Below, piece by piece: positions 34,103 through 46,232 of a stretch of DNA of 64,000 nt; positions within the stretch are counted from its first letter, which is position 1; every line of letters starts with the position of its first letter. The notes beneath the pieces were generated by a model, which saw only the letters and a list, made by a program, of their open reading frames with translations, searched no databases and was not told where the DNA came from. The position numbers and the translations under genes are program-made. The stretch covers positions 261,378 to 325,377 of the forward strand of contig QKWP01000043.1 in assembly GCA_003550325.1 (NCBI GenBank), read 5' to 3'. The stretch comes from Gigaspora rosea. Lineage: Eukaryota; Glomeromycota; Glomeromycetes; Diversisporales; Gigasporaceae.

Positions 34103-34526
34103 TAGTATTAGAAATCTTATGTTCTTATGTTCTCATAAGAATATTACTTTTATTTTAAGAATATTTACTAAATTTAAGATGTTCTTTATTAATTTTTTTT
34201 GAGAATATTAAATTTGAAAATATGTTCTTTGGTTTCTTCTAGCCTTCTTAAACTAAAAATTTAACCTTTTAGTTTAAAATAGAAAAGTATGAGGTGAAAT
34301 GTCACATCTTCTTTCTGTAGCAGTTTAATGGTTAGCCCTGACTGCAAGTGATAGGCTTGCCCTATTACATAGATCATTAGATGATTAGTTAGAAATTTTA
34401 AATATAGTATTTCTTTATATATCATCCTGATATCATTGTAACTTACTATCTTATTTCTGTACTTGATATTAATAAATAAAAAAAAAAAAAAAAGAAAATA
34501 TGTTCTTCATGTTAATTTATATCATA
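34103..34526 (+). mobile_element. truncated hAT-type element of the GAGAACAT family, opened by a SINE
   Basis: 34103-34229 matches the 5' end of the element at 50819-53503 (TAGTATTAGAAATCTTATG against CAGTGTTGGAAATCTTATG, then ATGTTCT and AAGATGTTCT repeats). Similarity resumes briefly after the SINE at 34508 and then stops. The 3' end is missing. Confidence 0.6.
34230..34493 (+). mobile_element. SINE-like retroposon with poly(A) tail and 14-bp target duplication
   Basis: 264 bp ending in AATAAATAAA plus a long A-run (34471-34493). Flanked by exact GAAAATATGTTCTT at 34216-34229 and 34494-34507. TAGCAGTTTAATGG near 34318 is A-box-like; no convincing B box is seen. The tail and duplication show LINE-mediated insertion. 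Source RNA not identified. Confidence 0.8.
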
Positions 34527-34740
34527 GCTGATGCTGAAGTTGGATAATACTGAAGCTCAAAGGTCTCGATTGTAAACTATAAGCTTTGCTAAAATCTGCA
34601 TATACTCTATAAATATAAATCTATACCCAAATACTACTCTAACTCTATAAGACAAAAGCGAAAAAAATATCCAAATAAAAATTTAAAATTTTATATCAAA
34701 ATAGGTCAAAGCTTTAGCATTAGCCAACTTCAGCATCAGC
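34527..34740. mobile_element. 214-bp inverted-repeat element
   Basis: The left end GCTGATGCTGAAGTTGG and right end CCAACTTCAGCATCAGC are exact inverted complements, continuing imperfectly for about 34 bp (AATACTGAAGCT / AGCTTTAGCATT). No clear target duplication. Confidence 0.75.
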
Positions 34741-34859
34741 AATAACAATATATAAAGTAATAAAATTTTTATTTTTTTTTAAAGAGAGGTCTTTTATTTG
34801 TTCTATTTATTAAAATAATAAAATTTATATATGTAACTTTACTATCTACTGAGGGAAAG

Positions 34860-35830
34860 GAGAATAGAGCTACCTTTTTTACTCTAGACCTAAATCTTTA
34901 CCAGATCGGTCAAAAACCTCTGGGTTATGTGGTAATTATCATATTAAGGAATATATTGTACTTGATAAAGTTGTTAGTCTAGTGACTAAAACTTAATGCT
35001 TTGTAATTTCTTCTTTTGTTAGCTTCGGTGTTAACTAGATCTGTTCTTATGTTTGGTGTGGGCAGCTTGACTAATCTTTTCACAGTTAGGTATCCATATT
35101 GATTTGCGTATATTAGCCAGTACCTTATGGCAGTATTGTCACGGGACAGCTTTGAACAATGATTTGACAATTTTGAACAATTAAATAAAGTAAAATTACT
35201 TAAAATTTTATAAAGATAACCTATTTTAATTTTAACTGGAATGTGTTCAATGCCTAAAAAAATATATAGTTATATATTTTTTTAGATAAATTTATTAATT
35301 ATTAAAGCCTGGTCAAGCTTTGGACAATCTTGGACGTTTAGACAATTTTGGGGGTTGTCTAAAGCCAAGTGTGTTCACGTGATATAAAGCCAATCAAATT
35401 GTAAAATTTGATTTTTATGGATCAGCCCAACGAGACAAAAACAAAGAAAAAAGTAAAAAATGCTGAAAATACAAAAAATGAGTGTCTAAACCTGTATAGG
35501 AGCATTAGTAAAAAATGTCAGAAAGACAATTTACTTATAAGTCAAGCTCTAACTCTAACCCTAACTAACCTTTACCCTAATTTTAATTAAATAACCAAAA
35601 ACATATACACATCTGGCTTTAGCTATTCCCCAATTTTGGACACAAAAAAGGCTGTGGACAACCAAAACCTACAACACTGCCTTATGGTAAAGAATTGGTA
35701 TGGATTTTATTTTATTGTTCAGGTTCTGAACTGGGTATAGTGTTATAGCAGTACTGTAATAACTGGTAAGGGCAGCTGCTTAGTGACATAGATATAGTGC
35801 CAGTGGCTTTAAACCTCCAATCATGTGACT
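34860..35830 (-). mobile_element. probable LINE-like fragment, split by a hAT element
   Basis: The flanks 34860-35130 and 35680-35830 become continuous once the hAT at 35131-35679 is taken out. The minus strand then has scattered protein-like text (RLVKLPTPNIRTDL, NTEANKRRNYKAL). TATAGTGCCAGTGGCTTTAA near 35797-35817 resembles the complement of 36325-36350. The LINE assignment is weak and rests mainly on this shared phrase and the neighbouring LINE fragment. Confidence 0.35.
35131..35679. mobile_element. non-autonomous hAT element with perfect 8-bp target duplication
   Basis: 549 bp, flanked by CCTTATGG at 35123-35130 and 35680-35687. The ends CAGTATTGTCACGGG and the complement of CAGTGTTGTAGGTTT are imperfect inverted repeats. 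It contains a CTAACCCTAACTAACC tract near 35555. A 60-codon frame inside (starting 35408) is not credible as a gene. Confidence 0.85.
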
Positions 35831-36190
35831 TTGTTTACTTTTGCTTAAAAGTCATGTGATATAAGTATATTGAATCAAAATGTGCAGTTGGCTTGTTTTT
35901 TTTTTAGGGAGCGACTTTTACTTTTTATCTAGAAAGTATATTTATTTTTAAAGAGAGATTTTATTTATTTATTTTTTCTGCTAAATAGTGAATAATAAAT
36001 AGTAAATAATGAGAATGCTTTTCCTTTTTTTTTTTGAGGCCAAATTTTTTTGACAGCCCAAAAAGTAGTGTCACGTGACCATAATGCTGCATTCTGATTG
36101 GGTTAAATTAAAAAACATATATGTTCACATTTTTACAAATTACTAATAAATTGTCAATTTTTAAAAGCCTACTGCTCTACCAGTTTAGCT
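35831..36190. other. AT-rich spacer
   Basis: No gene. T-runs and CACGTGACC near 36071 only. Confidence 0.35.
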
Positions 36191-36195
36191 TTAAA

Positions 36196-36262
36196 TTAAA
36201 ATCTAAACCACGAGTTTTATTCTTTAGGTTATAAAGAACAAAACTTGTGGATTAGTTTTACA
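36196..36262. other. hairpin near a LINE 3' end
   Basis: AAAATCTAAACCACGAGTTT...TTCTTTA pairs with TAAAGAACAAAACTTGTGGATTAGTTTT across a short loop. It lies just beyond the 3' end of the minus-strand LINE fragment, so it may be part of its 3' untranslated region. Confidence 0.5.
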
Positions 36263-36324
36263 TTTTATAAATTTTTGAAAGAGGAGTAGTATTTTTTGTA
36301 AAGCTATTTTTTATAGAGATTTAA

Positions 36325-37170
36325 AGCTGCTGGCACCATATCTATGAAATTGTTTATATATTCTTTTGAGTCTTTATGGCTACACTTTGTTTTCTTTTTA
36401 GTATTGATTAGCACTTTCTTAATCACCTCCTCGATTTTCTTTTCATTTTTTGGACACATGACTCAGTGTATCTGATCATTTTCTGCCATTAGACAAAGCC
36501 TGCATATGGTGTCTTTGTGTTTGTCAAGGCTTCTGTTATGTAGTATTAGCAGTGTGGGAAGTTTGTTGGCTAGAGCTTTGATCTTCCATGATTTTATCCT
36601 TTCATGTTTGGAGTTTGTGCACCATGTTAATGGTCATCTGTAAATGTTTATACTATTGTATATCTGCTTTCAATTTATCCCATTTAGTGCCTAGTTCCAT
36701 TGTTGTATTCGTTGCAGGGATGCACAGTTATTTATTTTTTCTGCCTTGTCTAGGATCTTAGTTAACCTTTGGGGTAAACAGTGTCACCTGATTGCCAAAT
36801 GGGTTGGGGCCCATTCAGTAGGAATACCGAGGGGTTAATTTCAGTGATTATATTTTCTGAAGTTTGGTCTGTTCTTTTCAATCATAATATTGTAGGTAAT
36901 TATTTTGCTGGATTACGTTATCCCTAAACTCAGATAGTAAAAGCAAGGTCCAATTTGGTAAATTGGTGTCTTAAATAAGTAGGGTATTTTCTATTTCAGA
37001 TATTATTTGTGGGATAACACTATCATTGGTTGTAATACTAATAATTGATAAATTTAGAGCCAATGTCCATACTACTAGGAGGGAAGTTATAGATAACTTC
37101 TTTGTTGAGAGCCATATTGTGATTTCTAACTTTAAGGTCTCCGGTACTCCTCCCATTTGTATTCTACAAT
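36325..37170 (-). mobile_element. LINE 3' fragment (RNase H-like / C-terminal zinc finger)
   Basis: The minus strand reads as the end of a non-LTR retrotransposon polyprotein. ETLKLEITIWLSTKKLSITS (about 37145-37085) is followed by degraded text, then IKALANKLPTLLILHNRSLD, KHKDTICRLCLMAENDQIH and a final Cys (about 36590-36450), a C-x2-C...H...C arrangement common at LINE C-termini. Several stops and frameshifts occur, so it is dead. The 5' part is absent because the tandem TLDc array starts at 37175. Confidence 0.6.
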
Positions 37171-37409
37171 TATAAATATCAATTTTGTGATAATAAGGAA
37201 TTTAAAAGCTCGTTTATGATTCAAGATACTGTATTCCACCGAAAAGTAAATACTTCTTCATGAGACTTCTATTTAATTGTAAATATATGGGGCCGATTTT
37301 CTTTTAAATATTTAACCATAATTTTAGTTAAAATCATTCATAAATACTTTATTTTGTTAAGTGATTTCTATTATACTGTATAATATATCACTGAATAATA
37401 ATATATATT

Positions 37410-37657
37410 CCACGGTCCCAAATGTTCTCCCGTGAACATTTCTGATGATATTTTTATGATGATGTAATACCGTGAAGATATCAAAAATTTTTACACGGTA
37501 TGACATCATCATTAAAAATTTTAGTCAGAAACGTTACGGGCATAGGAAACGTGAAATATATCAGATATTACACGTAGGCCGTGAACATCATGTGTTACCA
37601 CGGCTTCGCCGTGCTAACTCATGATATTCACAACAGCCCGTGTAATATCTATTACAT
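37410..37657. mobile_element. double-hairpin insertion present only in unit 1
   Basis: Absent at the matching sites of units 2 (near 44341) and 3 (near 58033). Two palindromes lie side by side: 37429-37552 (CCCGTGAACATTTCTGATGA with its complement; CATCATCAT core) and 37578-37645 around the perfect ACGGCTTCGCCGT. Several GC-rich CCGTG motifs. The target duplication is unclear in the AT-rich flank. Confidence 0.75.
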
Positions 37658-37963
37658 AAAGCACGAATCAAATAATTTATCATGTGAGGTCAATTAAATG
37701 GTACTGTACAAAATTGGTGGTAAAAAGTTTCATATTTACAAACGCGCAGTAATGTAAATCATTCTCCGACTATTTAATCAGTACATCTTTAACCATGGCA
37801 ATTAAGAAAAATTCGAAAAAATAAATATTACAACCAAATGAATTAATTTTGTTTTAAATAAAAAATTGCAAATTTATTATTAACTTTTCAACATGAAAGG
37901 AAGAATGTTAATAGTCACATATTAAACTATAATAAACTATAATAAACTATAATAAATAGGTTA

Positions 37964-39540
37964 TTATTCACAATATTGATAAAGCAATTTATTCGGTAAA
38001 TTAATTAACATAAAACTCTTAGGTTTTTTTACTAATCTGGAATATTTCATATTCTTCCACTGAAAAATATGAATATCCATCACTATCAAATGTGGTTGTA
38101 CAGTATTTCTAATTTGTTTTTCATACGAGTATTGTCTGTGCCAACAGTTTTCATCTTGATTAAAACCATCTGACATAGCTAATTCAAAGCCAGTGCCAAA
38201 TATTGGGCCATAATCATCATTTCTACAACAAAGAGCCCTTCCTGGTTGTGCTACATGACTTAAAATAGTATTTTGAATGGTACCATTTTTCAATGAAAAA
38301 ATAAAGCTATCATTGCAGCTTTTATAATAATTACTTGATTTATCCCAACCGATAGGATTATAACCACCAAGAATTTCATCAGTACCTTTAACCTTCATAA
38401 CTACAACAAGTTGTGTTTCCTTATCACATAATTTCCAAAATGAATCTTTGGTAAAACCATCTCTAGTTCCACGAAGAAGTAGTTTAAATTCATATGGATT
38501 ATTTGTTAAGGAATATGTATTTTCTTTTTTATCAATCCACGAAGCAATTTCTCCTGCATTTGCTTCATTGATAACTGTCGAAAATGGTTCTGTATTTCTG
38601 GTCGGTAATGTTCGTCTTAAAATTTTGCGAGGTAGGAGAATTGTTGATGATACTTGTCTATTTGGTGACATAAATTTTCTTGTTATATGATCCCAAAGAT
38701 CATTTTCGAGGATTTGTTTATATGGTTGTACATTATCGATAGCTTCATCACTAGACATCTGAAAATAACGACTATGAGGCAAACAATTTTGTAAAGTAGC
38801 CTTTAATGCAAGAAAATTCTCATGGGTCCAGTTTTTAGGGTCGGATTGTAGACCAGGATTTTGAGCAATACCCCATTTAATAACATTATTCCAAATTTTT
38901 ACTTCTTTCATTTGTAAATCATCTCGACTAATAAATGAGACTAATGCATTTTCTTGAATCATGATAAATTCTTCCGAGTCAAAAACCTTTTCAGGATATT
39001 TTACCACAATATCATTGCTCCATTTTTGTAATTCTTGAAGTTTTTTATTTTGGTAACTTTTAAACGAAGCCAATGAGCTTCCTTTTCAATTAAATGAGTT
39101 TCAAGGTACTTTGCTAATTCATCGAAAAGAAATTCATAATCAATAAGCATAAGCTCAAAAATTAATGATGCATTATAGTTTTCAAGTAAGAATATTCCTC
39201 CATAGATATATCTTTTGTATAAAATTAATTTATATTTTAGATTTCTTACACTATGATATAAATCATAATATAAAATCACTTGATAATGATTTCAAATTGT
39301 TTTGTACAGAAACATTTTTTAAATCAAGTGTTTTAATGCTATTCTTGTCCCTACTAATGTTTGCCAATTCATTACGAAAGTATAAAGACCTGTATCTTAA
39401 AATTGCTGAATTTTCTTGAAATATTTTAGTATTTGAAGATTCACCAACTTTAATTATTATGTTAAAATCTTCATCATCATCAAGAAGTTCAAGATAATTA
39501 TTTGAAAGTTTTTTCAAAGAATTTTACTGTCATTTAAAAG
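37964..39540 (-). pseudogene. BTB-BACK-TLDc protein gene, copy A, frameshifted
   Basis: Exon 1 (about 39540-39293) encodes the BTB domain (DDDEDFNIIIKVGESSNTKI, AILRYRSLYFRNEL). A short intron ends ACAAAAG near 39214. Exon 2 encodes the BACK region (FELMLIDYEFLFDELAKYL, IQENALVSFISRDDL, KWGIAQNPGL) and a TLDc domain (EFKLLLRGTRDGFTKDSFW, VVVMKVKGTDEILGGYNPIG, ENCWHRQYSYEKQIRN). The intact stretch is 39073-37964. Compared with copies C and E it has an extra A near the start codon, two extra bases at the end of exon 1, a small deletion after HWLRL, and a 4-base change near 38095 that alters the C-terminus. TLDc proteins are linked to oxidative stress and V-ATPase regulation in other eukaryotes. 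BTB proteins often act as Cullin-3 adaptors. Role here unknown. Confidence 0.85.
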
Positions 39541-39593
39541 AGTGTAAACCTTAATTATCGTTATGTATTTTGATTGACACTAATGTAACGGTT

Positions 39594-40325
39594 GAATTGG
39601 GAGAGCGGTAAAACAATATAGACAATAGTGCCAATTTAAAGCTCCAACCGATTACGGGTAGAAGTGAATAGGGCGAAAATGAAAGGGTTAATGAAGCAAG
39701 ATGAGACTGCGATGTAAAGGTGATAAGGGATGATGGTGTATGATTGATTTAATTAAAGGATAGATTAACTTGATTATATCAATTGACTTGGGTAAGTTCG
39801 ACACGAAGTTCAAAGGTTAACGGAAGTCACGTGAACACTTTAAAAAGAAATAACAAAACTACAGTAGTCACACGGAATTCGAGTTATAATAAACCAACAC
39901 GAAGTTACAAGTCAATTCAGTCCGTCGAATTGAGTCTCGCAAGGTTTATTAAGGTTAAAGTCGAATTCAAAAGATAATAGTTTTACTTTTATTATTACTG
40001 CATTGTTTAAATTGAACGTGGAACTTATATCAAACTTTATTGAATTCGAAGGTCTTAAATACATTTTAGAAAGTTACCTTGTATTCGTGGCAATTATCAC
40101 GTATTCGCGATATATTGAACGTATTCGCGATTTTTACCACGAACTCGCGATTTCTACGCGAGTGGCGGAATATTTGTGGGCTTGGAGCATTCGCGTACTC
40201 GCGATAATTATCGCGTATTCGCGATTTCTAGTTCTAAGCCACCAAGCCACATTTAAATGTCCTTATTTGTATACATGATTTAAAAATATTTACAACATAA
40301 ATAAAATAAAAAATAATTCGTTACA
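39594..40325. mobile_element. solo LTR fossil, CTAA target duplication
   Basis: 732 bp starting TGTAACG and ending CGTTACA, flanked by CTAA at 39590-39593 and 40326-40329. Unit 2 keeps the empty site with a single CTAA (46275-46280 region). Inside, five TCGCGA motifs lie within about 130 bp (40090-40226), which makes it CpG-rich against an AT-rich background. No internal retroelement region remains. It is an LTR-retroelement relic left by LTR-LTR recombination, younger than the unit duplication or lost elsewhere. Confidence 0.8.
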
Positions 40326-41224
40326 CTAAATAGCGTCCAAAATTGCTGAATTGGTCGACAATGCATGTAACGTTTGACGGTGTAACGTAAAAGTTCAGTC
40401 GTTATGAATGCTTTTAAATCAAAAAATTCGTGCCTCGAGCCTTAGTTACAGCTTCGAATTGTGCATTTTAAAAATAATGCATATTATTTGCAACATATAT
40501 TTTATACAAAATTTTTTCAACTTGACACATACTATAGCTGTCAACTTAAAAAAGGAAATTATAATTATTGTTTTAGATATATATATAAATTTGAATCTAA
40601 ACATTGCTTAGATGACTTTAAATAAATGTGATTGAAAAAATTTTGTGTACTATATTTAACTTTCCCTATATAAGTAACTTCGTTAACTCTATTTTGTTCA
40701 TGCTAATTAATTGGATAAGATATTTAAGTATCAAGATATTTAAAATAAGTCAAAAAAATTTGAGGTTATTTAATAGTGAAAATTAGTTCACGTTAATATA
40801 TAAGCAAAAAACAAAAAAATAAATCCTTCAAATTTGGGAATATGTACTAGAAATATCATCAGTATAATTCAAGTTTTTAATAAATATCATGTAATACAAC
40901 TTGATTTCTAATTATTAAAATTAGGTGATTAAACTTCACATTCCGGTTCAATACATAAAAGCCTCATAACTTGATATATAGCTTGAAACGTCAACATATC
41001 AGTCTTGTGAGCTGTTGTTCGGGAAATTATTAAGATTGATTAGTCAAAATTTATGATTGAAAAGAATATTTTAGTTAAATATATTAGGTCTGCGCATTTA
41101 TAATCCTAATTTCACCAAGATAATAGAATAAATTTAAAATGGCAAATTGATTATTAGACTTAAATAACAGTGAAGGTTAAAAAAGTCATATTTTAAGCTA
41201 TAATAAATAAGTTAGATTGTTATT
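40326..41224. repeat. spacer block between the two TLDc copies, unit 1
   Basis: It starts at the upstream flank of the gene (TTGGTCGACAATGCATGTAACG) and is closely matched at 46285-47280 and 59965-60960. AT-rich; no gene. It probably holds the promoter of the main TLDc gene, which is transcribed away from it. Confidence 0.7.
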
Positions 41225-41990
41225 CACAATGTTGATTAAGCAATTTATTCGGTGAATTAATTAGCATAAAACTCTTTGGATTTTTTTTTTATTAATCTGG
41301 AATATTTCATATTCTTCCACCGAAAAATATTGAAATCCATCATTTTCAAATGTAAATACATTTCTAATTCATTTTTTATATGATTTTTGCTCATAGTAGC
41401 CTTTTCTATCGTGATTAAAACTACTTAATCACTGTCAGCACCGAATGTTGGGCCTCAATTATTAACAATAAATTGCATCTTCTGGTCGCATTACACGACT
41501 AAAATAGAATATTGAATGATACCATAAAACATTAAGCTATCGTTACAATGCAAATATCGATGAGCTGATTTATACAAATCGATAGGACCAGGAATCTCAT
41601 CGTACCAATTTGCTTTTTATGCTGGTCTGCAGGAACAAACTCTTCTAATTCCTCATTTAACCTTCATAATTATAACAAGTTGCATTTGCTGATCACATAA
41701 ATTCCAAAATGAATCTGCTGTAAAAGCATCTCTAGTTCCTCGAAGAAATCATGTGTTTCTGGTCGGTGATTTTGTGTTAAAAATTTACGAGGTGGGAGAA
41801 TTGTTAATGACTACCGATTTGTTGACTTAAACCTTCTTGTTATATCACCACAAATATCATTTCTAGGATTTGTTTATTTGGCTGTACATTATCAATAATA
41901 TCATTACCAGATATATGAAAATAGCGGATATAATTCAATTCAAATCGTTGAACAAAAAATTTTGGAGGCATACCTACAGGGTATGTCCTT
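41225..41990 (-). pseudogene. decayed TLDc gene copy B (unit 1)
   Basis: The minus strand matches the TLDc half of copies A, C and E (WNLCDQQMQLVIIMKV-like text near 41700, the YGSI-to-end region near 41400), but with many stops, frameshifts and internal losses, and no BTB exon. The end nearest 41990 (TTTTGGAGGCATACCTACAG) is shared with units 2 and 3. Confidence 0.75.
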
Positions 41991-44110
41991 AAATCAAAAA
42001 AAATCAAAAAAAAACAGAAGCGTTGCCAAATTGATTATCCGTGACTTGAACTTTAATTATTGTTTCGAATTAAAAATATAAAAAAATTGCCTGTTATTAG
42101 GCTAGTCATAACTAAATATATTTTTTTTGCGAATCTTTTTTTTTTGTGTGTAATTACAAAGCCAATTTAACATATATTATGCTGAAACTTAAAAAAGTGT
42201 AATTAGTAATCATTGTTATAACCTCATTTTTCTTGAATCTACTGTATAAATGCGTTATGACGACTTTTTGTGTAATAAGTGATGTCAAATAAACAATTTC
42301 AAAAAAAATTTATGCTTTTTTGATGAAGAAAAAATAATATATAATGCAATGAATTTGAACCATAGTATATAAAATCTTGAATTTGGTAGTACTTTACTCT
42401 TATTATTACATATTAGTCAACTGGTCAGTTACATTTCGGACACTTCAAAGCCATCAGTAATAGCATCATATAAGCGAGAAATGACGGTCATAGGCATATT
42501 TCGAAACTCGGATTCTTCAAAACTAGCTTACATAGCTTTGAATATGCGCACATCGTTCTGAATAAACGCGCGACCAATGATAGTCGATCCTCCATAAGTG
42601 TGATCATAATGTATTTATATTCACCACCACAAAAATTCATTAATCCCATTTTGTTCGCGTTAATTCAGTAATAAAAAGAATTAAGTGTGAGAAATATAGT
42701 GATCATTAATTCAAGTTAACTTATAAGCATTTATAAAATAAGTTATTTGAAAGTTTGTGAATATTTACTATTAAATTTAGAAATATGAAACCATTAATTC
42801 ATGAGCACCACCCAGATAATTAATAAATATCATCACTTGATTTTTCTAATTATTAAAATTAGGAGATTAAATTTCATATTCTGGTTAGAGAGCAAAACGA
42901 CTCATCGACTTTATTGATTAATCGGTTTTTATTATACTAAATATACAAGCCGATCGAGCCATATTGCATCACTAATTCAGGTTCGATGCATAAAAAAGCC
43001 TCGTAACTTGATAGCCTTAAAAATCATAATACAGTAATGAAATATCAGTCTTGTGAGCTGCCTTTCGGGAAATTGAGAGATTTCAACGGAATTTGAATTT
43101 TGATAGAAATAGATACCGTATTTACTTTCAAATAAACGACGTTTTAAATTATAATACTAATTTCACAGAAATCAAATGAAGACAGACATCAAAACTAAAT
43201 GAAATAGTTTATAATAGCAAATTTATTATTAATCTTTAAGTTAACAGTGTCGATTATTACTCATAATATTGATAACGCAATTAATTCAGTGAATTATTTA
43301 GCATAAAACTTTTGGGATTTTTTATTAAGGCCATACAAAACTAATTTTTTGGTTTTTATAACATAAAATTTGAAAATGACCCGGTAACCCGGCTTTTAAT
43401 TTTGTTTCAAAAAATTATATATGTAAAAATCATATAAAATTTTCTACAGATATCTAAAAAAAAAACCTCCCGAATAATAAATACAATATAAACTAAAATT
43501 TTTTTCAAAATTTTGCAAAAATTTGACCCGGCTGAAACGATCGGCTAATAAAATTTTTCTTTCTTAAACTTTAAACTTTCATCACATGGTTTATTAATTG
43601 AAATAATAAATACATTTGATTCAACCATTTTTTTAATAATTAACTTACTCTCAGACCAATTCCGAAAGATTAACTAAGGTGTTTGAGAACACTTTAAAAC
43701 AAAAAACTCCTGCCTCGAACTCGAAATGTGAATTTAAATAATGCATGTTATTTGCAATCGGCTAGCCTGCATAAATTTCTGCATAAATTTTATACCGAAA
43801 ATTTTTTCATTTTGACGCATATTATGCTACTGCGATTTAAAAAAGGAATTATAATCATTGTTATAAATATTTTTTGAATCTAGACATGCGTAGCAGATGA
43901 CATTAAATAATTAAGAACCGAAAATTTTAATTTGTTTTTCCGATTTATAATTCAACATACTAGTAGTAAAAACGTTATTTAAAAAATCCTACTTATTTTC
44001 GAAATACGCAACTTAGATTTTTTTAAAATTCGGATAACCTTTATTGTTAAGAAAATACAAATTTAATGTTTGTGATGACCGGTGTCTAGTAGCAACACTG
44101 CCAGTTATTT
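41991..44110. repeat. gene-free spacer block, unit 1
   Basis: AT-rich DNA matched at 53512-57812 (with insertions) and 61740-63991. Contains the conserved phrases GCCGATCGAGCCAT near 42950 and TTTGACCCGGCTGAAACGAT near 43520. No frame is supported; possibly the remains of further gene copies. Confidence 0.6.
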
Positions 44111-44702
44111 AATATCAATTTTGTGATAACAAGGAATTTAAAAGCTCGTTTATGATTCAAGATACTGTATACCATCGAATAATAAATACTTCTTCATGAG
44201 ACTTCTATTTAATTGTAAATATATGGGACCGATTTTATTTTAAATATTTTAACAATAATTTTAGTTAAAACATTCATATATACTTTATTTTGTGAAGTGA
44301 TTTCTATTATATTATATAATATATCACAGAACAATAATATATAAAGCATGAAGACAAATAATTTATTATGTGAGGTCAATTAAATGGTACTGTACATAAT
44401 TGGTGGTAAAAATTTTCATATTTACAAACGAGCAGTACTGTAAATCATTCAAATTCGATTTCTGACTATTAAATCAGTACATCTTTAACCGTGGTAATTA
44501 AGAAAAATTCGAAAAAATAAACACTACAACTAAATGAATCAATTTTGTTTCAAATAAAAAATTGCAAATTTATTATTAACTTTTGAACATGAAAGGAAGA
44601 ATGTTAAAGTCACATCTTAAATTATAATAAACTATAATAAATAGATTATTATTCACAATATTGATAAAGAATTTATTCGGTGAATTAATTAGAATAAAAC
44701 TC

Positions 44703-46232
44703 TTAGGCTTTTTTACTAATCTGAAATATTTCATATTCTTCTACTGAAAAATATGAACATCCACCACTTTCAAATGTAGATGCATTTCTAATTCGTTTTT
44801 CATACGAGTTTTGTTTATGCCAACATGATCTATCTTGATTAAAATCACTTGACATAGCTAAATCATGGCCAGTGGCCATAATCCCTAGGACAATAAATTG
44901 CATATTCTGGTTGTATTACACGACTTAAAATAGAATTTTGAATGGTCCCATTTTTCAATGAAAAAATAAAGCTATCATTGCAATTTCTATAACTATAATT
45001 AACTGATTTATCCCAACCGATAGGATTATAACCACCAAGAATTTCATCAGTACCTTTAACCTTCATAACTACAACAAGTTGTGTTTGCTTATCATATAAG
45101 TTCCAAAATGAATCAGCAGTAAAACCATCTCTAGTTCCACGAAGAATCAAATTTAAACTCGTATGGATTATTTGTTAAGGAATATGTATTTTCTTTTTTA
45201 TCAACCCATGAGGTAATTTCTCCTGCATGTGCTTCATTGATAACTGTCGAAATGGTTCTGTATTTCTGGTCGGTAATGTTGGTCTTAAAATTTTACGAGG
45301 TGGGAGAATTGTTGATGATACTTGTCTATTTGGTGACATAAATTTTCTTGTTATATCATCCCAAAGATCATTTTCTAGGATTTGTTTATATGGTTGTAAA
45401 TTATCGATAACTTCATCACCAGATATATGAAAATAACGAATATGAGGCAAACAATTTTGTAAAGTAGTCTTTAATGCCAGAAAATTCTCATGGGTCCAGT
45501 TTTTAGAATCGGATGGTAGACCAGGATTTTGAGCAATACCCCATTTAATAACATTATTCCAAATTTTTACTTCTTCCATTTGTAAATCATCTCGACTAAT
45601 AAGTGAAACTAATGCATTTTCTTGAATCGTGATAAATTCTTCCGAGTCAAAAATCTTTTCAGGATATTTTACCACAATATCATTGCACCAATTTTGTAAT
45701 TCTTGAAGTTTGTTATTCTGAAAACTTGTTTGATAAATGCGAGTAAAATTTAAACGAAGCCAATGAACATGGGATTCGTTTTCAATTAAATGTGTTTTAA
45801 GGTACTTAGCTAGTTCATCGAAAAGAAATTCATAAGCAATAAGCATAAGCTCAAAAATAAATGATGCATTATGGTTTTCAAGTAAGAATATTCCTCCGTA
45901 GATATAACTTTGTATAAAATTATTTTATATTTTAGATTGCTTTTTGTAGCATGATATAAATCGTATAATAAAATAACTTACTTGATAATAATTTCAAATT
46001 GTTGTACAGAAACATTTTTTAAATCAAGTGTTTTAATGTTATTCTTGTCTTTACTAATATTTGCCAATTCATTACGAAAATATAAAGATCTGTATCTTAA
46101 AATTGCTGAATGTGCTTGAAATATTTTAGTATTTGAAGATTCACCAATTTTAATGATTATGTTAAAATCTTCTTTATCATCAAGAAGTTCAAGATAATTA
46201 TCTGAAAGTTTTTCAAAGAATTTTACCGTCAT
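44703..46232 (-). pseudogene. BTB-BACK-TLDc protein gene, copy C, frameshifted
   Basis: Exon 1 46232-45982 starts ATG (MTVKFFEKLSDNYLELLDD) and ends at donor AA|GTAAGT. Exon 2 starts at 45907 after ACAAAG. The BTB and BACK parts are open to about 45250. A lost A in the run near 45249, an extra base near 45146 and a change near 44880 then shift the TLDc part between frames (EILGGYNPIGWDKSVNY, FNQDRSCWHKQNSYEKR). The stop is at 44703. All three changes sit in or near short homopolymers, so sequencing error is possible, but shared decay across the family favours real loss. The copies are clearly close in sequence by eye. Confidence 0.85.

Larger units (their letters stand above)
37175..44110 (-). 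repeat. segmental duplication unit 1
   Basis: 6.9 kb starting AATATCAATTTTGTGATAA. Contains a BTB-BACK-TLDc gene (37964-39540), a solo LTR between gene and next block, a decayed TLDc copy (41225-41990) and a spacer block ending CTGCCAGTT. The order is the same in units 2 and 3. Confidence 0.9.

Noticed and set aside
38448-38690. Plus-strand frames opposite the TLDc genes (also 45227-45430 and 58819-59112)
   Set aside because: Recurrent only because the gene copies recur; they lie antisense to conserved TLDc coding sequence.
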